Assembly (NCBI GenBank): GCA_030431585.1
Contig: JAUIIQ010000004.1
Span: 1 to 62,078 of the forward strand
Length of the DNA: 62,078 nt
Reading direction: 5' to 3'
Source: Gammaproteobacteria bacterium
GTDB lineage: Bacteria; Pseudomonadota; Gammaproteobacteria; Pseudomonadales; Halieaceae
Position numbers and translations under genes: made by a program. Positions 31,094 to 42,127 of the stretch are shown piece after piece; within the stretch, counting starts at the first letter, position 1; every line of letters begins with the position of its first letter. Under the pieces are notes generated by a model. That model was not told the origin of the DNA. It was given only the letters and a program-made list of their open reading frames with translations, and did no database searches.

Positions 31094-32553
31094 CAGAGCG
31101 TACCTCCGGTAACGGGTGCCTGTTGGTGCCAGTCAGTTGCTTGCTGGTAGCGATGGCCCACGTTGAGCAATTGCGCCTCGGCGAAATGACGGCCTATCAA
31201 CTGTAGCCCCACAGGTTTGCCATCGACGAAGCCGGCAGGAACGGATATGCCTGGAAGTCCTGCAAGATTCACAGCCAGGGTGTATACGTCCTCCAGATAC
31301 ATTGCCACTGGATCATCGGACTTCGCGCCAAGCGGAAAAGCGGTACCCGGCGTCGTTGGCCCGGCGATGATGTCGACCTGCTCGAAGGCAGCCGTGAAAT
31401 TATCGCTGATCAGGCGCCGCGCCTGCTGGGCTTTTTTGTAATACGCATCGTAATAGCCGGCGGAGAGGGCGTAGGTTCCTACCAGGATGCGGCGCTTTAC
31501 CTCATCGCCAAAGCCCTCTTCGCGGGTGCGGGTGTAGAGATCGTGCAGGTCACCAGGGTCCTCGCAGCGATGACCGTAGCGCACCCCGTCATAACGGGAG
31601 AGGTTGGTGGAGGCTTCTGCCGGGGCGATGATGTAGTAGGCTGGGATGGTCAGCTTGCTGTTGGGCAGGTTGATGTCCACCAGGCTGGCACCCTGTGATT
31701 CGAGCTCCTGCAATGCCGCCTGAATGCATGCGCCTGTGCCGGGATCCAGCCCTTCTCCGAAGTACTCCCGTGGCAGTCCAATACGCAAGCCCTTGAGTGG
31801 CTGTTCAAGGTCCTGGGTATAGTCCTGTACAGGGTCCTGGGCTGAGGTCGAATCCAGCGGGTCGTGACCGGCCATGGTGTTCAACAGCAGGGCGCAGTCC
31901 AGGGCGGTATGAGCCATGGGGCCGCCCTGGTCGAGGCTGGACGCGTAAGCCACCATCCCCAGGCGCGAAACCCGACCGTAGGTGGGCTTCAGGCCGGTGA
32001 TGCCGCAGAACGCTGCGGGCTGACGGATGGAGCCGCCAGTGTCTGTGCCGGTCGCGGCAGGCGCCAGCAGCGCCGCTACTGCCGCTGCAGAGCCCCCGGA
32101 GGAGCCGCCAGGTACGGTGGTCTGGTCCCAGGGGTTTTTCACCGCGCCATAGAAACTGTTTTCGTTGGAGGAGCCCATGGCGAACTCGTCCATGTTGGTC
32201 TTGCCCAGGATTATCGCGCCGGCTTCGTTGAAGCGTTTGATGACCGTGGCATCGTACGGTGGGATGAAGTTATCCAGCATCCTCGAACCGCAGCTGGTGC
32301 GCAGGCCCAGGGTGCAGAAAATGTCCTTGTGTGCAATGGGTATGCCGGTCAGGGCTGTCGCATTATCACTGGCAAGCCTCTGGTCTGCTGCAGCGGCAGC
32401 CGCCAGGGCGGCGTCCTTATTCAGGGTGATAAAAGCGTTGTAAATGGGGTCAAGCTCTTCAATTCGGCTGCAGAAGTGTTGCGTCAACTCCACGCTGGAG
32501 AAACGCTTCTCCCGCAGCCCCTGGGCCAGCTGGGCGACTGTTTGTGTGTGCAT
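31093..32553 (-). CDS. gatA: Asp-tRNA(Asn)/Glu-tRNA(Gln) amidotransferase subunit A
   Basis: [35 protein letters not shown] amidase signature. Confidence 0.98.
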   Translation of the reverse strand: MHTQTVAQLAQGLREKRFSSVELTQHFCSRIEELDPIYNAFITLNKDAALAAAAAADQRLASDNATALTGIPIAHKDIFCTLGLRTSCGSRMLDNFIPPYDATVIKRFNEAGAIILGKTNMDEFAMGSSNENSFYGAVKNPWDQTTVPGGSSGGSAAAVAALLAPAATGTDTGGSIRQPAAFCGITGLKPTYGRVSRLGMVAYASSLDQGGPMAHTALDCALLLNTMAGHDPLDSTSAQDPVQDYTQDLEQPLKGLRIGLPREYFGEGLDPGTGACIQAALQELESQGASLVDINLPNSKLTIPAYYIIAPAEASTNLSRYDGVRYGHRCEDPGDLHDLYTRTREEGFGDEVKRRILVGTYALSAGYYDAYYKKAQQARRLISDNFTAAFEQVDIIAGPTTPGTAFPLGAKSDDPVAMYLEDVYTLAVNLAGLPGISVPAGFVDGKPVGLQLIGRHFAEAQLLNVGHRYQQATDWHQQAPVTGGTL

Positions 32554-32582
32554 GATGGGTGTCCTGATGTGGGGAATGTCGC

Positions 32583-32870
32583 CTAGTCGATCACTTTGGG
32601 CACAAGGTAGAGGCCCTGTTCCACTGCCGGAGCGATAGCCTGGAAGGCGTCACGTTGGTCGCTCTCGGTTACTTCGTCGACGCGCAGGCGCTGGGTGGCG
32701 TCCAGGGGGTTGGCCATGGGCTCCACGCCATCTGTCTCTGCGGCCTGCAACTGGTCAACCATGCCGAGGATTTCTGTGATACGTCGGGTCACATCGCCTA
32801 TCTGCTCATCGGCGATACGGATGCGCGCCAGCTCCGCGATTTTTTCGATCTCGTCTTGCTCAATAGCCAT
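32583..32870 (-). CDS. gatC: Asp-tRNA(Asn)/Glu-tRNA(Gln) amidotransferase subunit C
   Basis: [12 protein letters not shown]...[22 protein letters not shown]. Confidence 0.96.
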   Translation of the reverse strand: MAIEQDEIEKIAELARIRIADEQIGDVTRRITEILGMVDQLQAAETDGVEPMANPLDATQRLRVDEVTESDQRDAFQAIAPAVEQGLYLVPKVID

Positions 32871-32873
32871 CTT

Positions 32874-32960
32874 GTTACAACCGGGGATAGCCGCCAGAGT
32901 GCGGCAGGGGCGCTAAACTTAACACATTTGCGCCTTGCCCAAAATCCCCGCGGTTGTTAC
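32874..32960. promoter_or_regulatory. Divergent gatC/mreB intergenic region with spaced inverted repeat
   Basis: GTTACAACCGGGGAT (32874-32888) and ATCCCCGCGGTTGTTAC (32944-32960), inverted, one mismatch plus a 2-nt indel. Confidence 0.45.
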
Positions 32961-33098
32961 AGTTGCGCGATTAATTTATCTCCACATAAAACGGTCAAAA
33001 ACCGCCGCATTGAAAGGGCTCTCCTCCTGATGCGCGGGTGGTAGGGGAGCGAGCAGGCCAGTCTGGCCCGGTGACCCATCGTATTCAAAAGGTTGTAA

Positions 33099-34142
<1,044 letters not shown>

Positions 34143-34188
34143 GTAAACTGTCCCCCGGAGTTTCCGCAGGAATCGCACAGGAGAGGAC

Positions 34189-35025
34189 ATCAAGCCACTA
34201 TTCGTCAAAGAGTCCACGCTCGGGCTGCGTCTGCTGTTGATTACGCTGGTCGTGCTGGCATTGCTGCTGGCTGACCTGCGTTTCAACTCACTGCGTTATG
34301 CCCGTTCGGTGATGGAGGTAGCGGTCGCACCCATCTTCTGGGTGGCTGACATTCCTTCCCGCCTGGCTGATTGGAACGAAGAGCACCTGGTCAGTCGCAG
34401 CAATCTGCTTGAGCAGAATGAACGGCTGCGTCGTGAAAACCTGGTGTTGCAAGGGCGCTCCCATCAAATGGCATCCCTGCAGGCCGAGAACGTGCGCCTG
34501 CGAGCGCTGTTAAACTCCTCCGCGCTGCTGCGCGATGATGTGCTGGTGGCAGAGTTGATCGGCGTCTCTCCCGACCCGGTCAGACACCAACTGGTGCTGA
34601 ACAAAGGCGAAGGTGATGCCGTTTTTGTCGGCCAGCCGCTCATTGATGCAGACGGCCTGCTGGGGCAGATTGTTGAGGTCAGCCCGATCACGTCGCGCGC
34701 ACTGCTGATCACCGATGCCACGCACTCCATCCCGGTTCAGGTCAATCGCAACGGTGTCAGGGCGATCGCCGAGGGCACTGGCAGCCTCACTCTGCTGGAA
34801 ATTCGCCATGTTTCAGCCACCACTGACATCCGCGAGGGTGACCTGCTGGTGACATCGGGACTGGGCGGTCGCTTCCCCGTGGGATATCCGGTGGCGGTAG
34901 TCAATGAAATAGTGCGTGACCCGGGAGAGGCCTTCGCTCGCATCACCGCCACACCCAGCGCCGCGCTTGAACGCAGCCGGCATGTGCTGCTGGTGTTCAC
35001 GACCAAGCCTGACGTGGGTAACTGA
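34189..35025 (+). CDS. mreC: Rod shape-determining protein MreC, probable non-canonical ATC start
   Basis: Frame open from 34147; ATC AAG CCA CTA TTC... preceded by AGGAG with 5-nt spacing; first canonical start in frame is TTG 34237, inside the TM helix. Confidence 0.85.
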   Translation: MKPLFVKESTLGLRLLLITLVVLALLLADLRFNSLRYARSVMEVAVAPIFWVADIPSRLADWNEEHLVSRSNLLEQNERLRRENLVLQGRSHQMASLQAENVRLRALLNSSALLRDDVLVAELIGVSPDPVRHQLVLNKGEGDAVFVGQPLIDADGLLGQIVEVSPITSRALLITDATHSIPVQVNRNGVRAIAEGTGSLTLLEIRHVSATTDIREGDLLVTSGLGGRFPVGYPVAVVNEIVRDPGEAFARITATPSAALERSRHVLLVFTTKPDVGN

Positions 35026-35028
35026 GCG

Positions 35029-35517
35029 TTGGTTGACCGGGGTCCTTACGCCTACTGGGTTATCCTCGCCAGCTTTTTTGTTGCCCTGGTGCTGGCCGTG
35101 CTGCCCATGCCTGAGTGGCTGGCGTGGGGGCGGCCCGAGTGGGTAGCGTTGGTGCTCATTTACTGGGTCATCGCATTGCCCCAGCGCGTGGGTATGTTTA
35201 CCGCCTTGTTACTGGGGGTGACCCTGGATGTGGCCGAGGGCGCGGTGATGGGACAGAATGCCTTTGCCCTGGTAGCAGTAGCCTTGCTTGCGCTGTTGCT
35301 TTACCAACGCCTGCGCGTGTTCAGCATGTGGCAGCAGTCAGCTGTCGTTTTTGTGTTGACCGGCATTAACCAGATGATCTGCCAGTGGGTACAAAACCTC
35401 GAGGGAGCCGGTGCCCAGACCTTGTTTTTCCTCCTTCCTGCCGTAACCAGCGCCCTGCTCTGGCCAGTGGTGCTGCACAGTCTGCGCGGTATTCGGCGCC
35501 ACTATCGAGTGAGTTGA
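35029..35517 (+). CDS. mreD: Rod shape-determining protein MreD (TTG start)
   Basis: Hydrophobic 162-aa protein directly after mreC; PEWVALVLIYWVIALPQRVGMFTALLLGVTLDV. Confidence 0.93.
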   Translation: MVDRGPYAYWVILASFFVALVLAVLPMPEWLAWGRPEWVALVLIYWVIALPQRVGMFTALLLGVTLDVAEGAVMGQNAFALVAVALLALLLYQRLRVFSMWQQSAVVFVLTGINQMICQWVQNLEGAGAQTLFFLLPAVTSALLWPVVLHSLRGIRRHYRVS

Positions 35518-35518
35518 T

Positions 35519-36112
35519 ATGCAATTGATTCTGGCCTCTGCCTCACCGCGCCGACGTGAACTGCTGACGCAGATTGGCTTTTGCTATCGCTGTGACCCGG
35601 CAAATATAGATGAGTCTGTACTGGCGGGAGAGAAACCCGAGGCCTATGTTGTGCGCATGGCGCAGGAGAAAGCGGCGGCAGTGGCGCAACGCTACGAGGG
35701 GCAGCAGGCGGCTGTTCTGGCAGCCGACACCACTGTGGTAATTGATGACGATGTGCTGGGCAAGCCCGTCGACCACTTCGACGGCCTGGGCATGCTGGCA
35801 AGGCTGAGTGGGCGCAGCCACACGGTGATGACAGCAATTGCAGTGCGTTTGCCCGACGCAACGGAACTGTCTCAGCGAGTGGAGACCGAGGTGGAATTTA
35901 TCCAGCTCAGTCGCGAGCTGTGCGATGCCTACCTGGCGACAGACGAACCATGGGACAAGGCCGGGGGCTACGGCATCCAGGGGCTGGCGGGCGCTTTCGT
36001 CAGCAGCATACGCGGCAGCTACAGTAACGTGGTCGGGTTGCCTCTGGCGCAAACCTGGCAATTGCTGTCGGGACTGGGCCTGGAGAACGTGCTGGAGGCG
36101 TCGGATGAGTGA
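35519..36112 (+). CDS. Maf-family nucleotide pyrophosphatase
   Basis: LILASASPRRRELLTQIGF, LAADTTVVIDDDVLGKP, GGYGIQGLAG. Confidence 0.95.
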   Translation: MQLILASASPRRRELLTQIGFCYRCDPANIDESVLAGEKPEAYVVRMAQEKAAAVAQRYEGQQAAVLAADTTVVIDDDVLGKPVDHFDGLGMLARLSGRSHTVMTAIAVRLPDATELSQRVETEVEFIQLSRELCDAYLATDEPWDKAGGYGIQGLAGAFVSSIRGSYSNVVGLPLAQTWQLLSGLGLENVLEASDE

Positions 36113-37574
36113 GGAGATTCTGGTCAATGTGACACCCATGGAAACACGGGTGGCGGTGGTCGATAACGGTATCACTCAGGACATTCATATCGAACGCAGT
36201 GTCAGCCTGGGTATGGTAGGCAATATCTACGCAGGAAAGGTGGTGCGCGTGTTGCCGGGCATGCAGGCTGCTTTTGTCGATATCGGCGTCGAGCGCACCA
36301 GCTTTATTCATGTTTCCGATATTCATGACCCGGCTCTGGAAGGCCGTGCCCGTGGCAGCGATGCGATTTCCGATCACCTGCATGAAGGCAAGAAGCTGAT
36401 TGTACAGGTCACCAAGGACCCGCTGGGTAGCAAGGGGGCGCGCCTGACCACGGAACTCTCTGTGTCCTCACGCTACCTTGTATTCATGCCGCAGAACCGG
36501 CACGTAGGCGTATCGCAGCGCATTGACGATGCGCAGGAGAGAGCGCGGCTGCAGGCGCTGCTGTCAGAGGCCCTGACTGGCGAAGAGATGACGGATGAGG
36601 GCGGTTATATCCTTCGCACCGCGGCGGAGGGGGTGGGACTGGAAGAGATTCGTACGGATTTGCGGTTTTTGAAACGCCTTTGGGCCGCCGTATCCCGGCG
36701 TGCCAGGGCCGCGCGTAAGGCGGAACTGCTGTACACAGAACTGCCGCTGCATATGCGCACCGTGCGGGATCTCGCGCGCCCAGGCGTCGAGCGCATACTC
36801 ATCGATAGCCGCGAGAGTTACTCTGCCCTGGTGGATTTCTGCAGCGAATACATGCCCGAGGTCAGCGGCTTGCTGGAACACTATTCAGGGGAACGCCCAC
36901 TTTTTGACATGCATGGTATTGAAGAGGACATTCAGCGTGCCCTGAGTCGCAAGGTCAGCCTCAAATCCGGAGGCTACCTGGTTATCGATCAGACCGAGGC
37001 AATGACGACAATTGATGTGAATACGGGTTCCTTCGTTGGCCGCCGTAATCTGGAGGAGACGATATTCAAGACCAACCTGGAGGCCGCCACCATGCTTGCG
37101 CGGCAGCTGCGAATACGCAACCTGGGTGGCATTATTATCGTTGATTTCATCGATATGCGGGATGAGGAACACAGGCGGCAGGTGCATCGCTCGCTGGAGA
37201 AGGCTATGGCCCGAGACCCGGCACGCAACAAGATCACCGACGTGTCGGAGTTGGGTTTGGTAGAAATGACTCGCAAGCGCACGCGAGAGAGCCTGGAGCA
37301 GTTACTCTGCGAGGACTGTCCGGTTTGCCAGGGTCGTGGTGTCCTGAAGACAGCCGAGACAGTGTGCTACGAAATATTTCGCGAGATTATGCGTGAAGCC
37401 AGGGCCTATGAGGCAGACAGTCTGCTGGTGTTGGCCGCTCAGGGTGTTATCGACAGGTTGCTGGATGAGGAATCCGCCAATCTGGCCGATCTGGAGGAAT
37501 TTATCGGCAAGCGTATCAGTCTGCGGGTTGAACCCGACAATAACCCGGAACACTTTGACATTGTGCTGCTCTAA
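36105..37574 (+). CDS. rng: Ribonuclease G
   Basis: MSEEILVNVTPMETRVAVVDNGITQDIHIERS, IDQTEAMTTIDVNTGSFVGRRNLEETIFKTN. Confidence 0.96.
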   Translation: MSEEILVNVTPMETRVAVVDNGITQDIHIERSVSLGMVGNIYAGKVVRVLPGMQAAFVDIGVERTSFIHVSDIHDPALEGRARGSDAISDHLHEGKKLIVQVTKDPLGSKGARLTTELSVSSRYLVFMPQNRHVGVSQRIDDAQERARLQALLSEALTGEEMTDEGGYILRTAAEGVGLEEIRTDLRFLKRLWAAVSRRARAARKAELLYTELPLHMRTVRDLARPGVERILIDSRESYSALVDFCSEYMPEVSGLLEHYSGERPLFDMHGIEEDIQRALSRKVSLKSGGYLVIDQTEAMTTIDVNTGSFVGRRNLEETIFKTNLEAATMLARQLRIRNLGGIIIVDFIDMRDEEHRRQVHRSLEKAMARDPARNKITDVSELGLVEMTRKRTRESLEQLLCEDCPVCQGRGVLKTAETVCYEIFREIMREARAYEADSLLVLAAQGVIDRLLDEESANLADLEEFIGKRISLRVEPDNNPEHFDIVLL

Positions 37575-37607
37575 GCAGGCGCGACGTCGACAACGGTAGC
37601 AACCGCT

Positions 37608-40600
37608 TTGCAGCATTCCATCTTTCACAAATTGAGCAGCATACTCTGGGGCGTCGCCGTCACGGCAATCGTGTTGCTGGCTACCTATGTAAGTATGGGC
37701 CGCTACCTCAGCACCAATTTGCAGAATTGGCAGCAGGAGGTGCTGACGGCCCTCAACAGCCGCTTGCCCTTCGAAATCAAGGCGCAGCGTCTCGTTGGCG
37801 AATGGTCTTCCTTTACTCCGGAAATCGTACTGCACGAGCTCGAACTGGACATGCCTGATGGGCAGACGCGTCCGCTGCAGCTGGACGGAGGGCGCATCGG
37901 GATCGACGTTTTCAATTCGCTGGCAACGCGCAGTCTGCAGTTTACGTCGCTGCAACTCGACGGTCTCAGCCTGCGCGGTGAGCTGACGGAGGAGGGCAGG
38001 GTGATTATACCCGGCCTGACTGACGGCGGCGGTGTGCTGGGCGACTGGCTGCAGGAGTTTCTGCTCAATCTTGAGATTGTGAAGCTCGGCAACAACCGTT
38101 TGCAGCTGAGTCTGCCGGGTGGCCAGGTTCGCGAATTTTCCCTGGCATTGCATCTGGGCAGGGATGGCAGCGAAAGGCACCTGCGCGCGGATCTGCTGTC
38201 TGCCCGTGGAACTGCGATTCGCTTGCTGGGCCGAGGCCTCGGCAACCCCTTTCAGCCAGCAGATTTTGCCGGGACGCTGTATCTCCACGTGGAAAGCGGC
38301 GACCTTGCCGCCATTGCCGACCTGTTTGCTACCGCCCCGCCCGTTTGGGCCCAGGGCGAACTGAGCAGCGAGCTGTGGTTAAACTGGAATCAGGGTGAGG
38401 CGGAACTGGATATCGAGCTGTCCTTGCTCGACACGGTGATTAGCGATCGGGATGGCAGTTGGGCACTGCCTTTGGATGGGCTGTCACTGCAAGCCAAGCT
38501 GTTGGAGCGCCGCAACCGCTGGACCATTTACGGCGCTGATCTGAGTGCAGCCAGTGATGGGGTTGAAGTCACCATTGGGCGCCTGCAGTTGGATACCTGG
38601 GGTGACTCCCTGCGCTTGCGCACTGCGGAGTTGGCATTGGAGCCACTGAATCAGCTGCTCTCACAAGCCTCCGCGGTGCCCGAAGCCCTGCGCTCAGTAT
38701 TGGCGACACTCAATCTACGCGGTGAACTCTCGGCGCTGGAACTGTCCGTGAATGATTTTACTGATCCTTTCGCCGGTTGGGATATTGAAGGCAATTTCGA
38801 CAGGTTGCAGGTTGATTCATGGAAGGGGGCGCCCGGTGCCTCATCGGGTACGGGCTATTTTGAACTGTCAGATGCCGGCGGTTATGTTGTTATCGACAGC
38901 CAGCAGTTCAGCATGGACTTTCCCACCGTCTACGAGCAGCCGCTGTATTACGATGACTTCCACGGCACGTTGCACCTGGACTGGGACAGTGATTCCTTGC
39001 TGTTGCACAGCGGCGTGATAACGGCCACGGGTGCTGAGGGCACGGCCAGGGCGCTGTTCAGCCTGAATATCCCGTTCAGTGCGTCAGAGGTTGGTCTGGA
39101 GATGGACCTTATGGTGGGACTTGCGGACTCTCACCCCATTCACCGCGCCAAGTATATCCCCTACACCCTCAATAGCACCCTGCTGGACTGGCTCTCCTCG
39201 GCTGTTGGCGATGGCGACGTGGAGCAGGCGGGCTTCGTCTGGCGCGGCAGCCTGCGGCCGGATGCCAGTGCGCTGCGCACAGTCCAGCTGATGCTTAACC
39301 TGGACAATACCGCGCTGGCGTATCATCCCGATTGGCCGCCAGTCGGCGAGCTCAAGGGCACTGTGCTGATAGATGACACCAACGTCAGTGTATGGGCTGA
39401 GCAGGCGCAACTCTATGACTCGGACGTAGAGCATCTGTCGGCTGAAGCCTGGATGGGTGCCGATGCTCAGATGCGCCTGGCTTTGGAGGGTCGCATACGC
39501 GGCAGCGCAGCCGACGGTTTGCGCGCGGTAAACGAATCCCTGCTCGGGCGCCTGACCAGCGGAGTCTTCGACGATTGGAGCGTCAGCGGAGCGCTGCAGA
39601 CGCATTTGCAGCTCGAGCTCAACCTGGCGGACATTTCCGCCCCGACCGAGGTGGCTGTAGCGGTAGATCTTGCCAACGTGGATATGGTGATAAACCCGGG
39701 TAGACTCCCGGTGACCGGCCTGGAAGGCCGCTTGCGCTATTCGTCTGCCGCCGGGTTTTACGCCGACGAATTGCAGGGTCAACTCTGGGGTCGTAGCCTC
39801 CAGGCCCAGGTAGGCCAGCGCTCCCTGCGCGGCACGGAGGCGCCATTCACCCTGGACACTTCAGCCCTGGAGGTGGCACTGCAAGGCAGCGTGGACGCAG
39901 CAGATCTGCAGGACTGGTTGGCTCTGGACGTCCTTGCGCTGGCCACAGGGGTTGCCACGGTTGAAGGTCTGGTGACGGTAATCCCGGGCGAAACTTCATT
40001 GCTGACGCTGGAGACGTCCCTGGACGGCGTGGCGCTGGATCTCCCTGCACCATGGACGAAACCGGCGGACAGCTCGCAGCGGCTGGAGCTGGCTTTGCCC
40101 CTGGGCGCTGACGCTACAGTGCTTGGCCTGGCCTTCGGCAAGGACCTCTCGCTGCATCTGGATATCAGTGGCGGTGCTCTGCGCGGAGCTGCACTCGGTC
40201 TGTCGGCACCGCCTCCGGAGTTACAGGAAGGAGCGATACTGGCGCAGGGCAGGGCGCAACTGGTGGATGTAGATGCCTGGCTGGATTTCGTATCCCGCTA
40301 TTTACTGCCCGCAGACGCGAGTGAACCAGGCCTCGATAGCAGCGCCGACGGGCAGGGGGAGGCCCAGCCAGGCGCTTTTCGGCTGGGCATTACCGGCGCC
40401 CAGGCTGACCGCCTGGTGTTGTGGGGGCGCGAATACAATGATGTGAGCTTCAGTGCGCAGCGCAGCTCGCAGCAATGGAGTGCGCGCGGCTCTACTGATT
40501 GGGTACAGGGCAGTTACCGCCAACCAGAGCAGGGTCCCGGGCAGTTGCAGCTGGACTTTCTTGATGTCAGCGCACGAGAAGAAATTTCCACAGACCCGGC

Positions 40601-41615
40601 CGACGACGACAGCGTCGAAGAGGCCGGCGAGCCGCTGAGTTTCCCGCCTATGGAGGTGAGTATCGCCGAGTTACGTTTGCAGGGTGAAGCTGCAGGCAGC
40701 CTCGATTTCCGCCTCCGGGCGAATGACGGTGAAGTACTTGCCGAGGACATCGTGGGTGATCTCGTTGGCATGCGGCTTGAATCTGCTGCCCCCGGTGCTT
40801 TGCGCTGGATACCCGACCAGGGCAGCAGTCTGTTGCTGCCCTTGCAGTTTGATGACATTGGCGACTCGCTGGGTCGCCTCGGTTATGCCCGCTTTCTGGA
40901 GACAGAGCGAGGTGCCATCAACCTCGATTTGCGTTGGCCGGGTTCACCCGAGTCGTTTGCACTGGTCGCCCTGGAGGGCGGGTTGACGGTGGATATCGGT
41001 GCCGGCCGCTTTTTGCAAACACCGGGAGGCGCTGGCGCGCTGAAAGTAGTGGAGATCCTCAATCTGGCAGGCATCATTCAGGGGCTCAGCCTGTCAAATA
41101 TGTTCGAGTCAGGTCTCGGCTTCGACACCATGGATGGCGAGATGTTTTTCCACAGTGGCACACTGGAAGTTGCCAGTCTGTCCGTGCGCGGGCGCTCCAG
41201 CGCATTTTCCATGAGTGGCTTGTCAGACATCGCCACTCGCAGCCTGGACGGTGAACTGGTGGCGACGCTGCCGGTTGCCAACAATTTGCCCTGGGTGGCG
41301 GCGCTCACTGCCGGGCCGGCTGTTGCAGCCGGCGTGTTCGTGGTGAGCAAGGTGTTCGAGAAGCAGGTAAACCGGCTGTCCAGCGGCGTCTACAGCATAA
41401 AGGGCACCTGGGATGAACCGCAGGTCAATTTTACCCGCATTTTTGATGATGAAGTTCGCCTGGATGCCATGCCTTCGGAGTTGGCCGTGGATCCCAATTC
41501 TCGTGAGCTGTCGTTGCCGGCAGCAGGAAAAGCCGAAAGCGACACCAGCTTGGCGCCCCCGGCAGCCGTTGAGTTGCCTGCAACGGGAGCGGGGCAGGCT
41601 CAAGGCCCCCCGTAG
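37608..41615 (+). CDS. yhdP: YhdP-family AsmA-like protein (TTG start, 1335 aa)
   Basis: N-terminal TM; C-term GRFLQTPGGAGALKVVEILNLAGIIQGLSLSNMFESGLGFDTMDGEMFFHSG; position after rng. Confidence 0.92.
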   Translation: MQHSIFHKLSSILWGVAVTAIVLLATYVSMGRYLSTNLQNWQQEVLTALNSRLPFEIKAQRLVGEWSSFTPEIVLHELELDMPDGQTRPLQLDGGRIGIDVFNSLATRSLQFTSLQLDGLSLRGELTEEGRVIIPGLTDGGGVLGDWLQEFLLNLEIVKLGNNRLQLSLPGGQVREFSLALHLGRDGSERHLRADLLSARGTAIRLLGRGLGNPFQPADFAGTLYLHVESGDLAAIADLFATAPPVWAQGELSSELWLNWNQGEAELDIELSLLDTVISDRDGSWALPLDGLSLQAKLLERRNRWTIYGADLSAASDGVEVTIGRLQLDTWGDSLRLRTAELALEPLNQLLSQASAVPEALRSVLATLNLRGELSALELSVNDFTDPFAGWDIEGNFDRLQVDSWKGAPGASSGTGYFELSDAGGYVVIDSQQFSMDFPTVYEQPLYYDDFHGTLHLDWDSDSLLLHSGVITATGAEGTARALFSLNIPFSASEVGLEMDLMVGLADSHPIHRAKYIPYTLNSTLLDWLSSAVGDGDVEQAGFVWRGSLRPDASALRTVQLMLNLDNTALAYHPDWPPVGELKGTVLIDDTNVSVWAEQAQLYDSDVEHLSAEAWMGADAQMRLALEGRIRGSAADGLRAVNESLLGRLTSGVFDDWSVSGALQTHLQLELNLADISAPTEVAVAVDLANVDMVINPGRLPVTGLEGRLRYSSAAGFYADELQGQLWGRSLQAQVGQRSLRGTEAPFTLDTSALEVALQGSVDAADLQDWLALDVLALATGVATVEGLVTVIPGETSLLTLETSLDGVALDLPAPWTKPADSSQRLELALPLGADATVLGLAFGKDLSLHLDISGGALRGAALGLSAPPPELQEGAILAQGRAQLVDVDAWLDFVSRYLLPADASEPGLDSSADGQGEAQPGAFRLGITGAQADRLVLWGREYNDVSFSAQRSSQQWSARGSTDWVQGSYRQPEQGPGQLQLDFLDVSAREEISTDPADDDSVEEAGEPLSFPPMEVSIAELRLQGEAAGSLDFRLRANDGEVLAEDIVGDLVGMRLESAAPGALRWIPDQGSSLLLPLQFDDIGDSLGRLGYARFLETERGAINLDLRWPGSPESFALVALEGGLTVDIGAGRFLQTPGGAGALKVVEILNLAGIIQGLSLSNMFESGLGFDTMDGEMFFHSGTLEVASLSVRGRSSAFSMSGLSDIATRSLDGELVATLPVANNLPWVAALTAGPAVAAGVFVVSKVFEKQVNRLSSGVYSIKGTWDEPQVNFTRIFDDEVRLDAMPSELAVDPNSRELSLPAAGKAESDTSLAPPAAVELPATGAGQAQGPP

Positions 41616-42127
41616 ATCTCTTGCAGGTCTCGCAGATAGCGAAACAGCTTGCGACTGGCTGCAGGCGGTTTCCCCTGTTTCTGCTCACGCTGGTGCTGCA
41701 GTAACAGTTGCCTCAGTTGCTGCCTGTCAGCCTCTGGCCATCTTTGCATAACCGTTTCTACACCACCCGGGCCTGCTGCCAGCACTTCATCGCGCAGGCG
41801 TTCCACCTGGTGAAAGGCGGCGCTGGCTTCGCGTTCGGGTCGGCGCAGTTGCTCCAGCGCTGCAATCACCGGCTCGGGCTCTATGTCGCGCATCAATTTG
41901 CCGACATATTGCAGGTGACGACGCAGCGCGTTCTTGCTGCGGATGCGACGGGTCTCGCGCAGAGCGCGCAGCAGCAGCTCATCGCTGATTGGCAGCGCGT
42001 CCAGTTGCTGGTCGTTCAGGCGGGTGAGTTCCTCACCCAGTGCCTGACGCGCGTGCATCTGCCGTTTCAGCTCGGATTTGCTGGGCCCCTCGTCGGCGTC
42101 ATCGTACTCAGGTGGTTGCTCATGCAT
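41600..42127 (-). CDS. yjgA: Ribosome biogenesis factor DarP/YjgA (DUF615)
   Basis: GPSKSELKRQMHARQALGEELTRLNDQQLDALPISDELLLRALRETRRI. Confidence 0.94.
   Translation of the reverse strand: MHEQPPEYDDADEGPSKSELKRQMHARQALGEELTRLNDQQLDALPISDELLLRALRETRRIRSKNALRRHLQYVGKLMRDIEPEPVIAALEQLRRPEREASAAFHQVERLRDEVLAAGPGGVETVMQRWPEADRQQLRQLLLQHQREQKQGKPPAASRKLFRYLRDLQEIYGGP

Noticed and set aside
37302-38288. 328-aa minus-strand ORF across rng/yhdP
   Set aside because: Antisense to well-supported genes.
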